DNA from: Streptomyces sp. A0642
GTDB lineage: Bacteria > Actinomycetota > Actinomycetes > Streptomycetales > Streptomycetaceae
Reading direction: 5' to 3'
Assembly (NCBI RefSeq): GCF_004795105.1
Contig: NZ_SSBL01000001.1
Location: 186,001 to 250,000, forward strand
DNA length: 64,000 nt
In this document: positions 33,026 to 41,314 of the stretch, piece by piece
Numbering within the stretch: the first letter of the stretch is position 1
Layout of the letters: each line of letters starts with the position of its first letter
The notes under the pieces: model-generated
What the model was told of the DNA's origin: nothing
What the model saw: only the letters and a program-made list of their open reading frames with translations
Databases searched by the model: none
Program-made: the position numbers and the translations under genes

Positions 33026-34275
33026 CGGCCCCGTACCGCTACCGCCCCGAGCCGTTCGCCGCCGCCGTCACCGGCATCGGCCTGGTCACCGCGGCCGGCA
33101 TCGGCGCCGCCGCCACCTGGCGCGGCGTGTCCGAGGCGGCCGACGCGCCCTCGGTCCTGCACCGGCCCGAACTCCAGGGCCTGCCCTGCGACTTCATGTA
33201 CACCATCACCGGCCTCGACACGAGGGCCGTGCTCGGGGTCGCGACCCTGCGGCTCATGGACCGCTTCTCGCAGCTCGCCGTCATCGCCGCCCGCGAGGCC
33301 GTGGCCGACGCCGGACTCGACCCCTCGGTCTGGGACAGCGGCCGCGTCGCCGTCGTGATCGGCTCCGCCCATGGCGGACTGCCCTTCTACGACGAGCAGC
33401 ACACCGCCCTCACCGAGCGCGGCGCCCGCCGCGTGTCGCCGAAACTCGCCCCCCTCACCGTCGTCAACGGCGCCGCCAGCAGCGTCGCCACCGACCTGGG
33501 CGCCCACGGCCCGAGCCAGGCCGTCTCCACCGCCTGCTCCTCCGGCACCGTCGCCCTCGGCACCGCCCACCAGATGCTGCGCACCGGCGCCTGTGACATC
33601 GTCGTCGCGGGCGGCGCCGAATCCGTCTGCTCCCGGCTGCTGATCTCCAGTGCCTGCCAGTTGAAGGCCGTCTCCACCCGGATCGACGACCCCGAGACGG
33701 CCTGCCGGCCCTTCGACACCCACCGCGACGGCTTCGTCGTCGGCGAGGGCGCCGGCCTCCTCGTCCTGGAACGCCCCGAACACGCGGCGGCCCGGGGCGC
33801 CACCGTCCGGGCCCGCATCGCCGGTTACGGGGCCTCCAGCGACGCGTACTCCGCCGTCGCACCGGACCCCGACGGGCTCGGCATCGAACGGGCCCTGCGC
33901 GCCGCACTCGCGGACGCCGGTGTGGGCGCAGCCGACATCGGCCACGTCAACGCGCACGGCACCTCGACCGTGGCGAACGACCTGATCGAGGCGACGATGC
34001 TGCGCCGGGTCCTCGGCGAGCACCCCCTCGTCACCTCGACCAAGGCGATGACCGGCCACACCCTCGGCGCCGCGGGCGGCATCGAGACCGCGCTCACCGT
34101 GCTCGCCCTCCAGCACCAGCTCGTGCCGCCCACCGTCAACCTCGACGCCCCCGACCCGGAGATCCCCGTCGACGTGGTGAGCAAGGAGGCCCGGCCGGGC
34201 GTGTTCGAGGCGGCGGTGAAGACCTCGCTCGGCTTCGGAGGACACAACGCCGCACTCGTCCTCACCCGGGCCTGA
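33022..34275 (+). CDS. Beta-ketoacyl-[acyl-carrier-protein] synthase (KAS I/II type)
   Basis: A 417-residue thiolase-fold condensing enzyme. The full active-site set is present: C172 in STACSSG, H312 in VNAHGTST, K341 and H346 in STKAMTGHTLGAAGG. A GEGAGLLVLE segment and the C-terminal SLGFGGHNAALVL are standard. The N-terminus (AVTGIGLVTAAG) matches FabF and the KS-alpha of type II polyketide systems; no chain-length-factor partner follows, so this is not a complete aromatic PKS. It extends an acyl chain on the ACP encoded just upstream. Confidence 0.93.
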   Translation: MTAPYRYRPEPFAAAVTGIGLVTAAGIGAAATWRGVSEAADAPSVLHRPELQGLPCDFMYTITGLDTRAVLGVATLRLMDRFSQLAVIAAREAVADAGLDPSVWDSGRVAVVIGSAHGGLPFYDEQHTALTERGARRVSPKLAPLTVVNGAASSVATDLGAHGPSQAVSTACSSGTVALGTAHQMLRTGACDIVVAGGAESVCSRLLISSACQLKAVSTRIDDPETACRPFDTHRDGFVVGEGAGLLVLERPEHAAARGATVRARIAGYGASSDAYSAVAPDPDGLGIERALRAALADAGVGAADIGHVNAHGTSTVANDLIEATMLRRVLGEHPLVTSTKAMTGHTLGAAGGIETALTVLALQHQLVPPTVNLDAPDPEIPVDVVSKEARPGVFEAAVKTSLGFGGHNAALVLTRA

Positions 34276-34305
34276 GCGCGCGGCGGACGTAAGGACGAAG
34301 GACCG

Positions 34306-35232
34306 ATGACCATGCCCGACGAGATCATCCGGAACCTGTCGGTACACGGGCTGCGCTACAGCTACCGCGTGCTCGCGCAGCCCTCGCCCCGCACCGAACC
34401 GGTCGTCGTGATCGGCGGCGCGCTCCAGGGGATGTACGGCTGGCCGCAGATGGACGAGCACCTGGGCCCGCACGGCCCGGTCGTCACCGCCGACCTGCCC
34501 GGCATGGGCGGCGCCGATCCGCTGCCGCCCGGCACCGGCGACGAGCTCCTGTACGCCGCCGTCTCCGGCATCATCGACGACCTGGGCGTGGCCCGGGTCA
34601 ACCTCTTCGGCTTCTCCTACGGCACGGCGCTCGCCTTCGGCTGCGCCCGGCAGGACCCCCGGCGGATCGCCCGGCTGGTCCTCGGCGGCGTACCGGCGCA
34701 CATCAGCGACGCCCAGCGGAGCCAGTGGGGGCGGGCGGTCGACCGGCTGCGGGCCGGCGACATCGAGGGCCTCGCCACCCTGAGCGCCGAGGCGCTGATG
34801 TGCCTGGACCCGGGGCGCCGCGTCCACCGCAGGGAGCTCGCCCGGCGCTATGTCCGGCGCTCGTTCCTGCACGCGCTCACCCACTCCCCGCACGCGGCGC
34901 AGTCGCTGCGCCGGGCGCTGGGGCACCGGCCGGACTTCTCCGGCGGGCTGAGCGGGGTGCCCGCGCTCGTCTTCGCGGGCGAGCACGACACCGTGACCTC
35001 GCCGGAACGGCAGCGCGCCTTCGCGGCGACGATCGAGGGCAGTCGCTTCGTGACGATCGGCGACTCCGACCACTGGGTCGTCCTGGAACGGCCCGACGAC
35101 GTGGCGGACCTGGCCGCCCGCTTCTTCACCGACCGCTCCCTGGAGGCGGCGCCCGCCCTGCGGCCGCTCGCGGCACTGCCGCGCCCGAGGACGGGCGCGG
35201 CGGGGGCGGCCCTGCCACGGCCGGGCCGCTGA
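34306..35232 (+). CDS. Alpha/beta hydrolase, probable thioesterase-like partner of the KS/ACP
   Basis: A 308-residue alpha/beta hydrolase. The triad is S104 in FGFSYGTALA (nucleophile elbow GFSYG), D228 in FAGEHDTV and H256 in GDSDHWVV. The oxyanion region is GGALQGMYG. The C-terminal tail is low-complexity Pro/Ala/Arg. Position 30 bp after the ketosynthase on the same strand suggests it releases or edits the acyl chain from the ACP, as stand-alone thioesterases do. Sequence alone does not prove a thioester substrate. The stop codon is in the loop of the terminator. Confidence 0.85.
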   Translation: MTMPDEIIRNLSVHGLRYSYRVLAQPSPRTEPVVVIGGALQGMYGWPQMDEHLGPHGPVVTADLPGMGGADPLPPGTGDELLYAAVSGIIDDLGVARVNLFGFSYGTALAFGCARQDPRRIARLVLGGVPAHISDAQRSQWGRAVDRLRAGDIEGLATLSAEALMCLDPGRRVHRRELARRYVRRSFLHALTHSPHAAQSLRRALGHRPDFSGGLSGVPALVFAGEHDTVTSPERQRAFAATIEGSRFVTIGDSDHWVVLERPDDVADLAARFFTDRSLEAAPALRPLAALPRPRTGAAGAALPRPGR

Positions 35233-35244
35233 GCGGCCCGGCCG
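35218..35244. terminator. Terminator with the hydrolase stop codon as its loop
   Basis: Twelve-base perfect arms CGGCCGGGCCGC and GCGGCCCGGCCG flank the three-base loop TGA, which is the stop codon of the hydrolase. The neighbouring gene is convergent. Confidence 0.8.
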
Positions 35245-35250
35245 GCGGGA

Positions 35251-37659
35251 TCAGGGGCGGCCGTCGACCTTGATCCGCACGATCTGCGGGTCGTGGTCGC
35301 TGGCCTGGTCGGCGAACTCGGCGTTGATGTGCACGACGTCGTAGTCGAACCGCTGGATGCCGGGGCTCGTCAGGATGTGGTCCAGCGTCTGGGAGTTGCC
35401 CTCGTACACATAGCTGTACTGCTCGTCCGCGGGCAGCGTGGTGATGAGCGGCTTGAGCGCCTTGCCGGCGGTCAGCGCGGACATCGTCGGCGAGAACGCG
35501 AAGTCGTTGAGGTCGCCGAGCGTGACGACCCGCGCCGACTTGTCCGCGGCCAGCAGGGACTTCACGAAGGTGTTGACCTCCGCGGCCTGCTGGACCCGCT
35601 TCGTCTCCGAACTGCGCGACGGCTCCTGGTAGCGGCCGTGCAGTGGCTGGTCGCCGCCCTTGGAGGTGAAGTGGTTCCCGATGACGAACACCGGCTTGCC
35701 GTGGAAGCGGAATTCGCCGACCAGCGGCTTGCGGCTGTCGGCCCACGCCCCGCTCGCCGGGTCGATGCGGCCGGGGGACACCGACAGGGTGACGCCCTTC
35801 TTCGTCGGCACGGCGGCCACCGCCGTGGTCGCGTCGCCGCCCGGACGGTCCACGAAGGAGACCCGGTCCGGGTTGAAGAGGAAGACGTTGCGGATGTTGC
35901 CGCCGGGCTCCCCGCCGTCCCGGCCGTCCTGCGGGGCGACATAGCGCCAGTCGTACTGGGGGCCGCCCGCCGCGACGATCGCGTCGGTGAACCGCTTCAG
36001 CGTCGCCTCGGAGCCGACCGTGCCGTCGCTGACCGCGCCGTTGTCGTCCTGGATCTCCTCCAGCGAGACGACATCGGGGGAGGAGAGGTTCACCGCGACG
36101 CCCTCGGCGAGCGTGTCGAACTTGGTCTGGTCGTCGAGCGCGTCCAGGTTCTCCACGTTGTACGTGGCGACGGCCAGCTCGCTGCCCTTCTGCGGGCGCG
36201 TGACCTCGCGCTGCAGGTGGTGGTCGGTGAGGGTGCCGAGCTCCGTCGCCTGGAGGTTGTAGCCGCCGAACGAGGCGTAGTCGATGACACCGGTGGTCGC
36301 GCCGGACAGCACGTCGCCGACGTTCCCCACGGGGAACGGGCGCGTGGTGTCGAGCGACATCACCTTGATCCGGCCGGTGTTCTGGTCGGTGTACGAGGAG
36401 TACAGCGTGCCGCCGCGCCGGGTCGGGTTCTGCTCCGGGTCGACGGTCACCCAGATCTCGTCGTACGCGGTCGTGGCGCCCGTGACCCGGGTGTCGGAGA
36501 TCTGGACGCGGGTGCCTTCGAGGGACTCGTAGAGGTCGAGGGCGTACGCCGACGGCTCCAGCGGCAGCGCGTCGATCGAGCCGCCGCCGGCCGAGGGGAC
36601 GTAGGCGGCGGGCAGCGCGGCCGCGTCGAGCACCACCGGCGCCGGCAGGGCGTTGCCGGACGAGACGACCGTGGTCCGGGGGGCGGTGATCTCGGTGATG
36701 GACTGGGTGGTGGCCGACGGGTAGTACTCGTCGACCTTGCCGCTGACGAGCACGGAGTCGCCCACCGCGACCGCGGGGGCGGCGGAGCCCGTGTAGACGA
36801 AGACTCCCTCGCCGGTGCGCGCGTCCGCGTCGGGCGCGGTGTCCTGGATCCAGAAGCCGCGCGAACCCGTGGTGCGCACCGCGGTGACGATGCCGGGGAC
36901 GCCGGTCACCGCCTTGCCGTCGAGCGGGGAGACCCGGGTGGCGCCCTGGATGTCGTGCACGCGCACGGTGCCGGGCTCGGTGGGGTTGCCGGGGTCGCCC
37001 GGGCCCGTGCCGCCGCCGGACGTCTGCCCGGCGGCGTTGACGGGGGTAGGGGCGGCGGCGGACAGGTCCGCGCCGTTGTCGTCGGTGTCGGCCAGGGAGG
37101 CCGCGCGCGCCACGGAGGCGGTGGCGGAGGCGCCCGTGGCCGGTCCGGCGCCTTCCCGGACGACCGCGGAGCCGTAGCCCACCAGGTCGACGATGCGGGT
37201 GTCGGCGGCGCAGTCGGCCGCCGTCTTGCAGGTCAGCGCGGTGGTGCCGGAGACCAGCGCGACGGTGCCGCTGGCGGCGGACATGGCGACGGTGCCGGTG
37301 GCGTCGGGGGCGGGCAGGGCGACGGTGCCGCCGGTGCCCGCCGCCTGGGCGACCAGATAGCGGCCGCCGGACGCGACGGAACCGGTCAGCGCCGAGACCT
37401 GCCACACGGAGCCCGCGGACGGGGTGCCGGGCAGGTACTGGACGCTGAAGCCGGACAGGTCGTACGCCGTGGAGCCGGCGTTGGCCAGCTCGACGAAGTC
37501 GCGGGTGAGCGTGGCTCCGGAGTTCCCGCCGCCGCCGTACACCTCGGAGATCACGGCGGTCGCGGACGGGGCCGCGAAGGCGGCGGGCAGCGCGGTCGCC
37601 GAGAGGGTCACGGCGACCGCGCCGGCCAGCAGGACGGAACGGGATCGGGATATGCGCAC
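35251..37659 (-). CDS. ExeM/NucH family extracellular endonuclease
   Basis: An 802-residue secreted nuclease. The signal peptide is MRISRSRSVLLAGAVAVTL through AAFA. Residues about 30-170 form a lamin-tail domain (VISEVYGGGGNSGATLTRDFVELANAG). A middle OB-like region (RVHDIQGATRVSPLDGKAV) and an endonuclease/exonuclease/phosphatase domain from about residue 500 follow (ATYNVENLDALDD, DVVSLEEIQDDNGA, IGNHFTSKGGDQP, TLGDLNDFAFSPTM, SDHDPQIVRIKV). These hold the catalytic N, E, H, D-N and terminal H-D residues of the EEP fold. It degrades extracellular DNA, as ExeM and NucH do. It is convergent with the ACP operon. Confidence 0.9.
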   Translation of the reverse strand: MRISRSRSVLLAGAVAVTLSATALPAAFAAPSATAVISEVYGGGGNSGATLTRDFVELANAGSTAYDLSGFSVQYLPGTPSAGSVWQVSALTGSVASGGRYLVAQAAGTGGTVALPAPDATGTVAMSAASGTVALVSGTTALTCKTAADCAADTRIVDLVGYGSAVVREGAGPATGASATASVARAASLADTDDNGADLSAAAPTPVNAAGQTSGGGTGPGDPGNPTEPGTVRVHDIQGATRVSPLDGKAVTGVPGIVTAVRTTGSRGFWIQDTAPDADARTGEGVFVYTGSAAPAVAVGDSVLVSGKVDEYYPSATTQSITEITAPRTTVVSSGNALPAPVVLDAAALPAAYVPSAGGGSIDALPLEPSAYALDLYESLEGTRVQISDTRVTGATTAYDEIWVTVDPEQNPTRRGGTLYSSYTDQNTGRIKVMSLDTTRPFPVGNVGDVLSGATTGVIDYASFGGYNLQATELGTLTDHHLQREVTRPQKGSELAVATYNVENLDALDDQTKFDTLAEGVAVNLSSPDVVSLEEIQDDNGAVSDGTVGSEATLKRFTDAIVAAGGPQYDWRYVAPQDGRDGGEPGGNIRNVFLFNPDRVSFVDRPGGDATTAVAAVPTKKGVTLSVSPGRIDPASGAWADSRKPLVGEFRFHGKPVFVIGNHFTSKGGDQPLHGRYQEPSRSSETKRVQQAAEVNTFVKSLLAADKSARVVTLGDLNDFAFSPTMSALTAGKALKPLITTLPADEQYSYVYEGNSQTLDHILTSPGIQRFDYDVVHINAEFADQASDHDPQIVRIKVDGRP

Positions 37660-37692
37660 GGAGACTGCCCCTCAGAGTGTGATGTGGGGCAT

Positions 37693-37722
37693 AAGCTATG
37701 CGCGTAGAACTGGCCATGACAA
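37693..37722 (-). promoter_or_regulatory. Predicted sigma-70-type promoter of the secreted nuclease
   Basis: On the minus strand TTGTCA is followed after 18 bp by TAGCTT, about 34 bp before the nuclease start. It is a plausible HrdB-type promoter by sequence only. Confidence 0.4.
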
Positions 37723-37895
37723 GGGATCAGAGGTTAATTCCAGAAATCGTCCCGGAGAGCTCCGGGCGCGCGGATCGGGACGCGTGCCCGAGGGGGCGGC
37801 CGGGGCGTGTGACGCGGAACGCGTGACCCCGGGGGTGGCGACGGGCCGTGTGGCCCGGGGGCGTGAGTCGGGGAAGCGGCCGCCCTTCTGCGGGG

Positions 37896-38624
37896 CTACC
37901 GCGGGTGCCTCGGCTCGCTGACCCTGAAGTCGCTGATCCTGAAGTGGCTCAGCACGGTGCGGAACGCGAAGTGCCCGCCGGTGTAGGGCTCGGGGTCGCG
38001 GTAGTCGAAGACCAGCCGTCCGTTGTCCCACCACTGGACTGTCGGCCCGTCGGAGACGATCCGTACGTGGTTGGGTTCGTTGGCGGTCAGGAGCGGTTCG
38101 GTGTAGTCGAGCAGCAGGGGGCGGATGCCCGCCTCGCCGACGTAGCGCCGCAGGCGGGTCGTGGTGTTGTAGTTCGCGCCGTAGCCCGAGTAGTACGTCG
38201 TGAGCTGGTCGTACTCGGGGAGCGCGCCGCCCCGCCGGGTGGCGAAGAGGTCGCCGGGGGAGCGGACGTCGGTCGCGTTCCAGAAGTTGTTGAGGTCGGA
38301 GACCCGGTCGTTGGCCCCGCCCTCGGAGACGGGGGTGGCGGTGTACTCCAGGATGTAGGGACCGCGCAGCGGCTGCCTGAACCAGACCGTGGCGCCGCCG
38401 GGCACGTCGATGTCCAGAACGCCGTGCGAGGCGGTGACGCTGCCCCCGCTCTCCAGCTCGGCCGACCACTGACCAAGGCCGTGCCGGAACGAGTCGGAGG
38501 CGATGAGCCGTCCCCGCCGGGGGTGGTGCGGGCCCGGTGCCGCGGCGGCGGTGGCCGGGAGCAGGGCCGACAGTGCGGCTGCGGTGGCCAGGGCCCCGAA
38601 ACCGCGGCGGGTCGTGGGGGTCAT
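37896..38624 (-). CDS. Secreted lectin/glucanase-fold protein (DUF6250/DUF1961-like)
   Basis: A 242-residue exported protein. A Tat-type signal (TTRRGFGALATAAALSALLPATAAAA) begins it, with twin Arg at 5-6 after the initiating Met-Thr-Pro. The mature part is all-beta and matches a concanavalin-like fold: DSFRHGLGQWSAELESGG, WFRQPLRGPYILEYTATP, DLNNFWNATD, YYSGYGANYNTTTRLRRY and FRTVLSHFRISDFRVSEP. Related proteins are found in polysaccharide-degradation loci. No catalytic Glu pair is obvious, so activity is unknown. AAGGAG precedes the ATG, and a LacI-like operator lies upstream, both consistent with a sugar-regulated gene. Confidence 0.75.
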   Translation of the reverse strand: MTPTTRRGFGALATAAALSALLPATAAAAPGPHHPRRGRLIASDSFRHGLGQWSAELESGGSVTASHGVLDIDVPGGATVWFRQPLRGPYILEYTATPVSEGGANDRVSDLNNFWNATDVRSPGDLFATRRGGALPEYDQLTTYYSGYGANYNTTTRLRRYVGEAGIRPLLLDYTEPLLTANEPNHVRIVSDGPTVQWWDNGRLVFDYRDPEPYTGGHFAFRTVLSHFRISDFRVSEPRHPR

Positions 38625-38681
38625 GAGGTGAGGACTCCTTGGATGCGGCGGGGAGGGGGTGGACAGGGGAACTCTGACGGT

Positions 38682-38693
38682 TGAATCGTTTCG
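38682..38693 (-). promoter_or_regulatory. Candidate LacI-family operator
   Basis: TGAATCGTTTCG differs at one of 12 positions from the palindrome TGAATCGTTTCA, a common LacI-family operator core in Streptomyces. It lies 58 bp upstream of the secreted lectin-fold gene. Confidence 0.4.
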
Positions 38694-38861
38694 ACGCCAG
38701 TGGTGGGGGAGATCCCGCAACGAAACCGCAATACGGCGACCACGTTTCAACCGGACCCCGCAGCCGCGTTTCTTCCAGGCGCCGCCGGGGAGGCGTCGTG
38801 CGACCGCAACACGAGGGCGGCTTGCGCCACTTGGGCGGCTGTCCATGATGCGGGCAGCGGT

Positions 38862-38891
38862 TTGACCCGGTTACGTCATTCCGGCTACCTT
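38862..38891 (+). promoter_or_regulatory. Promoter of a leaderless sulfur leader-peptide transcript
   Basis: TTGACC, an 18-bp spacer and TACCTT form a sigma-70-type promoter. The expected transcription start falls at or within a base or two of the leader ATG at 38899, so the mRNA would be leaderless. The rest of the 538-bp gap 38625-39162 holds the leader peptide, its downstream region and the LacI-like site; nothing else is evident. Confidence 0.65.
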
Positions 38892-38898
38892 GCGCGAC

Positions 38899-38979
38899 AT
38901 GCAGCGATCCACGCACCTGACGACACGAGGTCACGTCGACCTCAAGCGTGTGTGCTCCGCCGCGTGTCCTCAGGACTGA
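38899..38979 (+). CDS. Sulfur-assimilation leader peptide
   Basis: A 26-residue peptide beginning MQRSTHLTTRGHVDLKRV and ending CSAACPQD. The core HVDLxRVxSAxC is the hallmark of the actinobacterial putative leader peptides that precede cysteine and sulfonate genes in Streptomyces. The two Cys codons near the end suggest cysteine-sensitive attenuation: if charged Cys-tRNA is scarce, the ribosome would stall and expression downstream would rise. The promoter geometry implies translation from the first base of the mRNA. It lies 183 bp before the ROK regulator, at the head of the organosulfur cluster. The peptide identity is recognised; the mechanism is inferred. Confidence 0.82.
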   Translation: MQRSTHLTTRGHVDLKRVCSAACPQD

Positions 38980-39162
38980 GAGCACGGCGCCCACGCGTCC
39001 GGCCACCGGGGCATTCCCCGGGTGCGGTTCCCGGATCCCGCAGGGCGTTGCCCACGGGAGAAGCAGAGCGCTGAGCTGATATGCCGTCAGCATGCCTCTG
39101 TCACGCCTCCTTCGAGGAGCGCGCACCGCGTCACCCGCTGCCATCGAGGACCTGGAAGACAC

Positions 39163-40416
39163 GTGAAGACCCTGTCCCCGGCCGTTCGCCGCCCCAGCCC
39201 GCTGCTTCGCTCCGGCATACCCTCCGCGGGACCCGCCCGCCGGGTCCCGGGCACCGGTTCCGTGCTCGGTGCGATCCTCGACCACGGCCCCGTCGCCCGC
39301 TCCACCGTCGCGCGCCTCACCGGCCTCTCGCCCGCCTCGGTCAGCGGGCACGTCGGTCAGCTGCTCGCCCGTGGTCTCGTCCGGGAGAGCGCGGAGACCG
39401 TCGGCCCCAAGGGGCTCGGCCGGCCGCACATCCCCGTCGAGATCGACACGGGCCGCTACCTGGTGGCCGGGGCACACGTCGCCGTCGCCCACTCCACCGT
39501 GTCCCTGATGGATCTGCGGGGCCGGATCGTGGCCGAGGACCGGCAGCCCCACCGCGCCACGGATCCCCGCCGCCTGCTCGGTGAACTCGCCTCCCGGCTG
39601 GCCCGGTTGGCCGAGGAGTGGAGCGACGGACGTACGGTGCTCGCCCTGGGCTTCGCCACCGGCCACTGGGTCGACCCCGTGGCCGGCGTGATCGTGGAGC
39701 ATCCGCAACTCGGCTGGCGCGATGTGCCGGTCCGCGACATCCTCGGCGCCGCGACCGGCCTGCCGGTCCATGTGGACAGCCACTCCCGGGCGTTGGCACG
39801 GGCCGAGCAGCTGTTCGGCGAGACGTCGACCCGGACCAGCACGGTCCTGCTGTTCGTCGGCGCGGTGGTGGACGCGGCCTTCGCCGCCCAAGGGGCCATG
39901 CACCTGGGCCCGCGGTCCGGGGCCGGCAGCGTGGCGCATCTGCCGCTCGGCGCCGGCGGGACGGCCGGCGAGGCCCCCTGCTCGTGCGGGCGGACCGGCT
40001 GCCTCCAGTCGGAGGTCTCGGAGCATGCGATGGTGCGGCGTGCGGCCGCACGGGGCCCGGCCGTCGGATCGTTCCCGGAGCTGCTGGAACAAGCGCTGGC
40101 CGGTGAGCCGCGGGCCGTCGCGCTGTTCCGTCGCCGGGCGCGTCTGGTGGGCCGTGCCGCGGCGCTTCTGCTGGACATGTTCGACCCCGAGGTTCTCGTC
40201 GTGGTCGAGCCGGGGGCCGGCCGGATCCCGGAGTGTCTGGATGACCTGCGGGCGGAGGTGGCGGAGCGTTCCTGGGTCTGCGACGACCCGGACCGGGTCG
40301 TCGTGCCGAGCAGTTTCACCGGTTCGGTCCTGGCCACGGCAGGGGGCGCGGTGGCGCTCGGTGCGCTGTACGCGGACCCGCTCGGGCCCTGGCCGGCTCT
40401 GACGGCCGCGTCCTGA
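39163..40416 (+). CDS. ROK family transcriptional regulator of the organosulfur cluster
   Basis: A 417-residue protein. The N-terminal winged helix (GAILDHGPVARSTVARLTGLSPASVSGHVGQLLARGLVRES) binds DNA. The ROK domain follows, with a zinc-type motif CSCGRTGCLQ; the His that usually precedes it is Pro here. The sugar-kinase phosphate-1 motif is degenerate (VAGAHVAVAHSTVSLMDL, no DxGxT), so it is unlikely to be a kinase. ROK repressors normally sense sugars, and linkage to a sulfonate importer is unusual. GTG 39163 is chosen just after the GAGGACCTGGAAG region; an upstream in-frame ATG would add 47 residues over the leader region. Confidence 0.85.
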   Translation: MKTLSPAVRRPSPLLRSGIPSAGPARRVPGTGSVLGAILDHGPVARSTVARLTGLSPASVSGHVGQLLARGLVRESAETVGPKGLGRPHIPVEIDTGRYLVAGAHVAVAHSTVSLMDLRGRIVAEDRQPHRATDPRRLLGELASRLARLAEEWSDGRTVLALGFATGHWVDPVAGVIVEHPQLGWRDVPVRDILGAATGLPVHVDSHSRALARAEQLFGETSTRTSTVLLFVGAVVDAAFAAQGAMHLGPRSGAGSVAHLPLGAGGTAGEAPCSCGRTGCLQSEVSEHAMVRRAAARGPAVGSFPELLEQALAGEPRAVALFRRRARLVGRAAALLLDMFDPEVLVVVEPGAGRIPECLDDLRAEVAERSWVCDDPDRVVVPSSFTGSVLATAGGAVALGALYADPLGPWPALTAAS

Positions 40417-40461
40417 CGGCCTTTCCCTTCCGTACGCGACTTAATTCAGGCAGTTGCATTG

Positions 40462-40491
40462 TTGACCGGGCCCCGGACCGAACGGGATGAT
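40462..40491 (+). promoter_or_regulatory. Second leaderless-type promoter in the sulfur cluster
   Basis: TTGACC, 18 bp, then GATGAT. The spacing to the ATG at 40498 matches the arrangement at the first leader peptide. The -10 is weak. Confidence 0.4.
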
Positions 40492-40497
40492 GGATTC

Positions 40498-40620
40498 ATG
40501 AGCAGCCGACAGCGGAATTCAGGGTACGCGTCCTCGGCGACGCGCATCTTCCGCTCGGCGGCGCCGGCGCCTCTTTCCGCCCGGCCGTCATGTCGCCGCC
40601 CCTGTCCGGGGCACCGGTAA
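40498..40620 (+). CDS. Possible second Cys-containing leader ORF
   Basis: A 40-residue ORF starting MSSRQRNSGYASSATRIFRS and ending PSCRRPCPGHR, with Cys at 32 and 36 near its end. Its ATG would be at the mRNA start if the predicted promoter is right. It lies in the 337-bp gap 40417-40753 before the flavin reductase. It lacks the HVDL core of the classical leader peptide, so it may be chance; base composition is normal for coding DNA. The rest of the gap shows no strong terminator. Confidence 0.35.
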   Translation: MSSRQRNSGYASSATRIFRSAAPAPLSARPSCRRPCPGHR

Positions 40621-40753
40621 ACACCTGCTGACTTCCGGCTGAGGCCGTGCTCTGCCATGCGCCGCCCCGTGCTTCGGCCTGCCTTTTTGCGCCCTTCCGC
40701 GCATTTCCCGCATTCCCCGGCCTCCTTTCCGTATATCCACCTCGGGAGAGACG

Positions 40754-41275
40754 TTGACCGTCACCGTGTCCTCATACCTGGCGCCGCCGGCGTCCGCCGC
40801 ACAAGGAATCGCCCCCGACCGGTTCAAGAAGGCGTTCCGCCGCTATCCCGCCGGAGTCGTCGTCATCACCGCCGACACGGGCCACGGTCCCGTCGGATTC
40901 ACCGCGACCTCGCTCAGCTCCCTGTCGCTCGACCCGCCGCTGGTGTCGTTCGGCATCGGGACCGGCACCTCGTCCTGGCCGCACATCGAGCGGGCCGGCA
41001 CCGCCGTCGTGAACTTCCTCGGCGCCGAACAGCAGTCCCTGGCCACCACCTTCGCGACCAGCGGCATCGACCGGTTCGCCGCCCCCACCCGCTGGCACCG
41101 CCTGCCCGAGGGGGAGCCGGTGCTCGACGGGGTGACCGGCTGGCTGCGGCTGGAGACCGAGCAGATCGTCCCGGCCGGCGACCACCGCATCGTCATCGCC
41201 CGGGTGGTGGACGCCCGGCTCGACGAGGGGCGCAGCCCGCTCCTCTTCCACGACGGCGCCTACCACTCCCTCTGA
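40754..41275 (+). CDS. Flavin reductase (FMN reductase of a two-component monooxygenase)
   Basis: A 173-residue protein of the flavin reductase-like split-barrel fold. Family motifs are FRRYPAGVVVITADTGHGPVGFTATSLSSLSLDPPLVSF and the late HRIVIARVVDARLDEGRSPLLFHDGAYH. It reduces FMN with NAD(P)H and hands FMNH2 to a partner monooxygenase, here the NtaA-type enzyme encoded at 44053. TTG at 40754 is taken as start because GGGAGAG precedes it by 6 bp and no ATG or GTG fits. It is the first of five genes on this strand, 39 bp before the substrate-binding protein gene. Confidence 0.9.
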   Translation: MTVTVSSYLAPPASAAQGIAPDRFKKAFRRYPAGVVVITADTGHGPVGFTATSLSSLSLDPPLVSFGIGTGTSSWPHIERAGTAVVNFLGAEQQSLATTFATSGIDRFAAPTRWHRLPEGEPVLDGVTGWLRLETEQIVPAGDHRIVIARVVDARLDEGRSPLLFHDGAYHSL

Positions 41276-41314
41276 CACCCGCCCGACCCGCAAAGAAAAA
41301 GATCGGAATTCACC

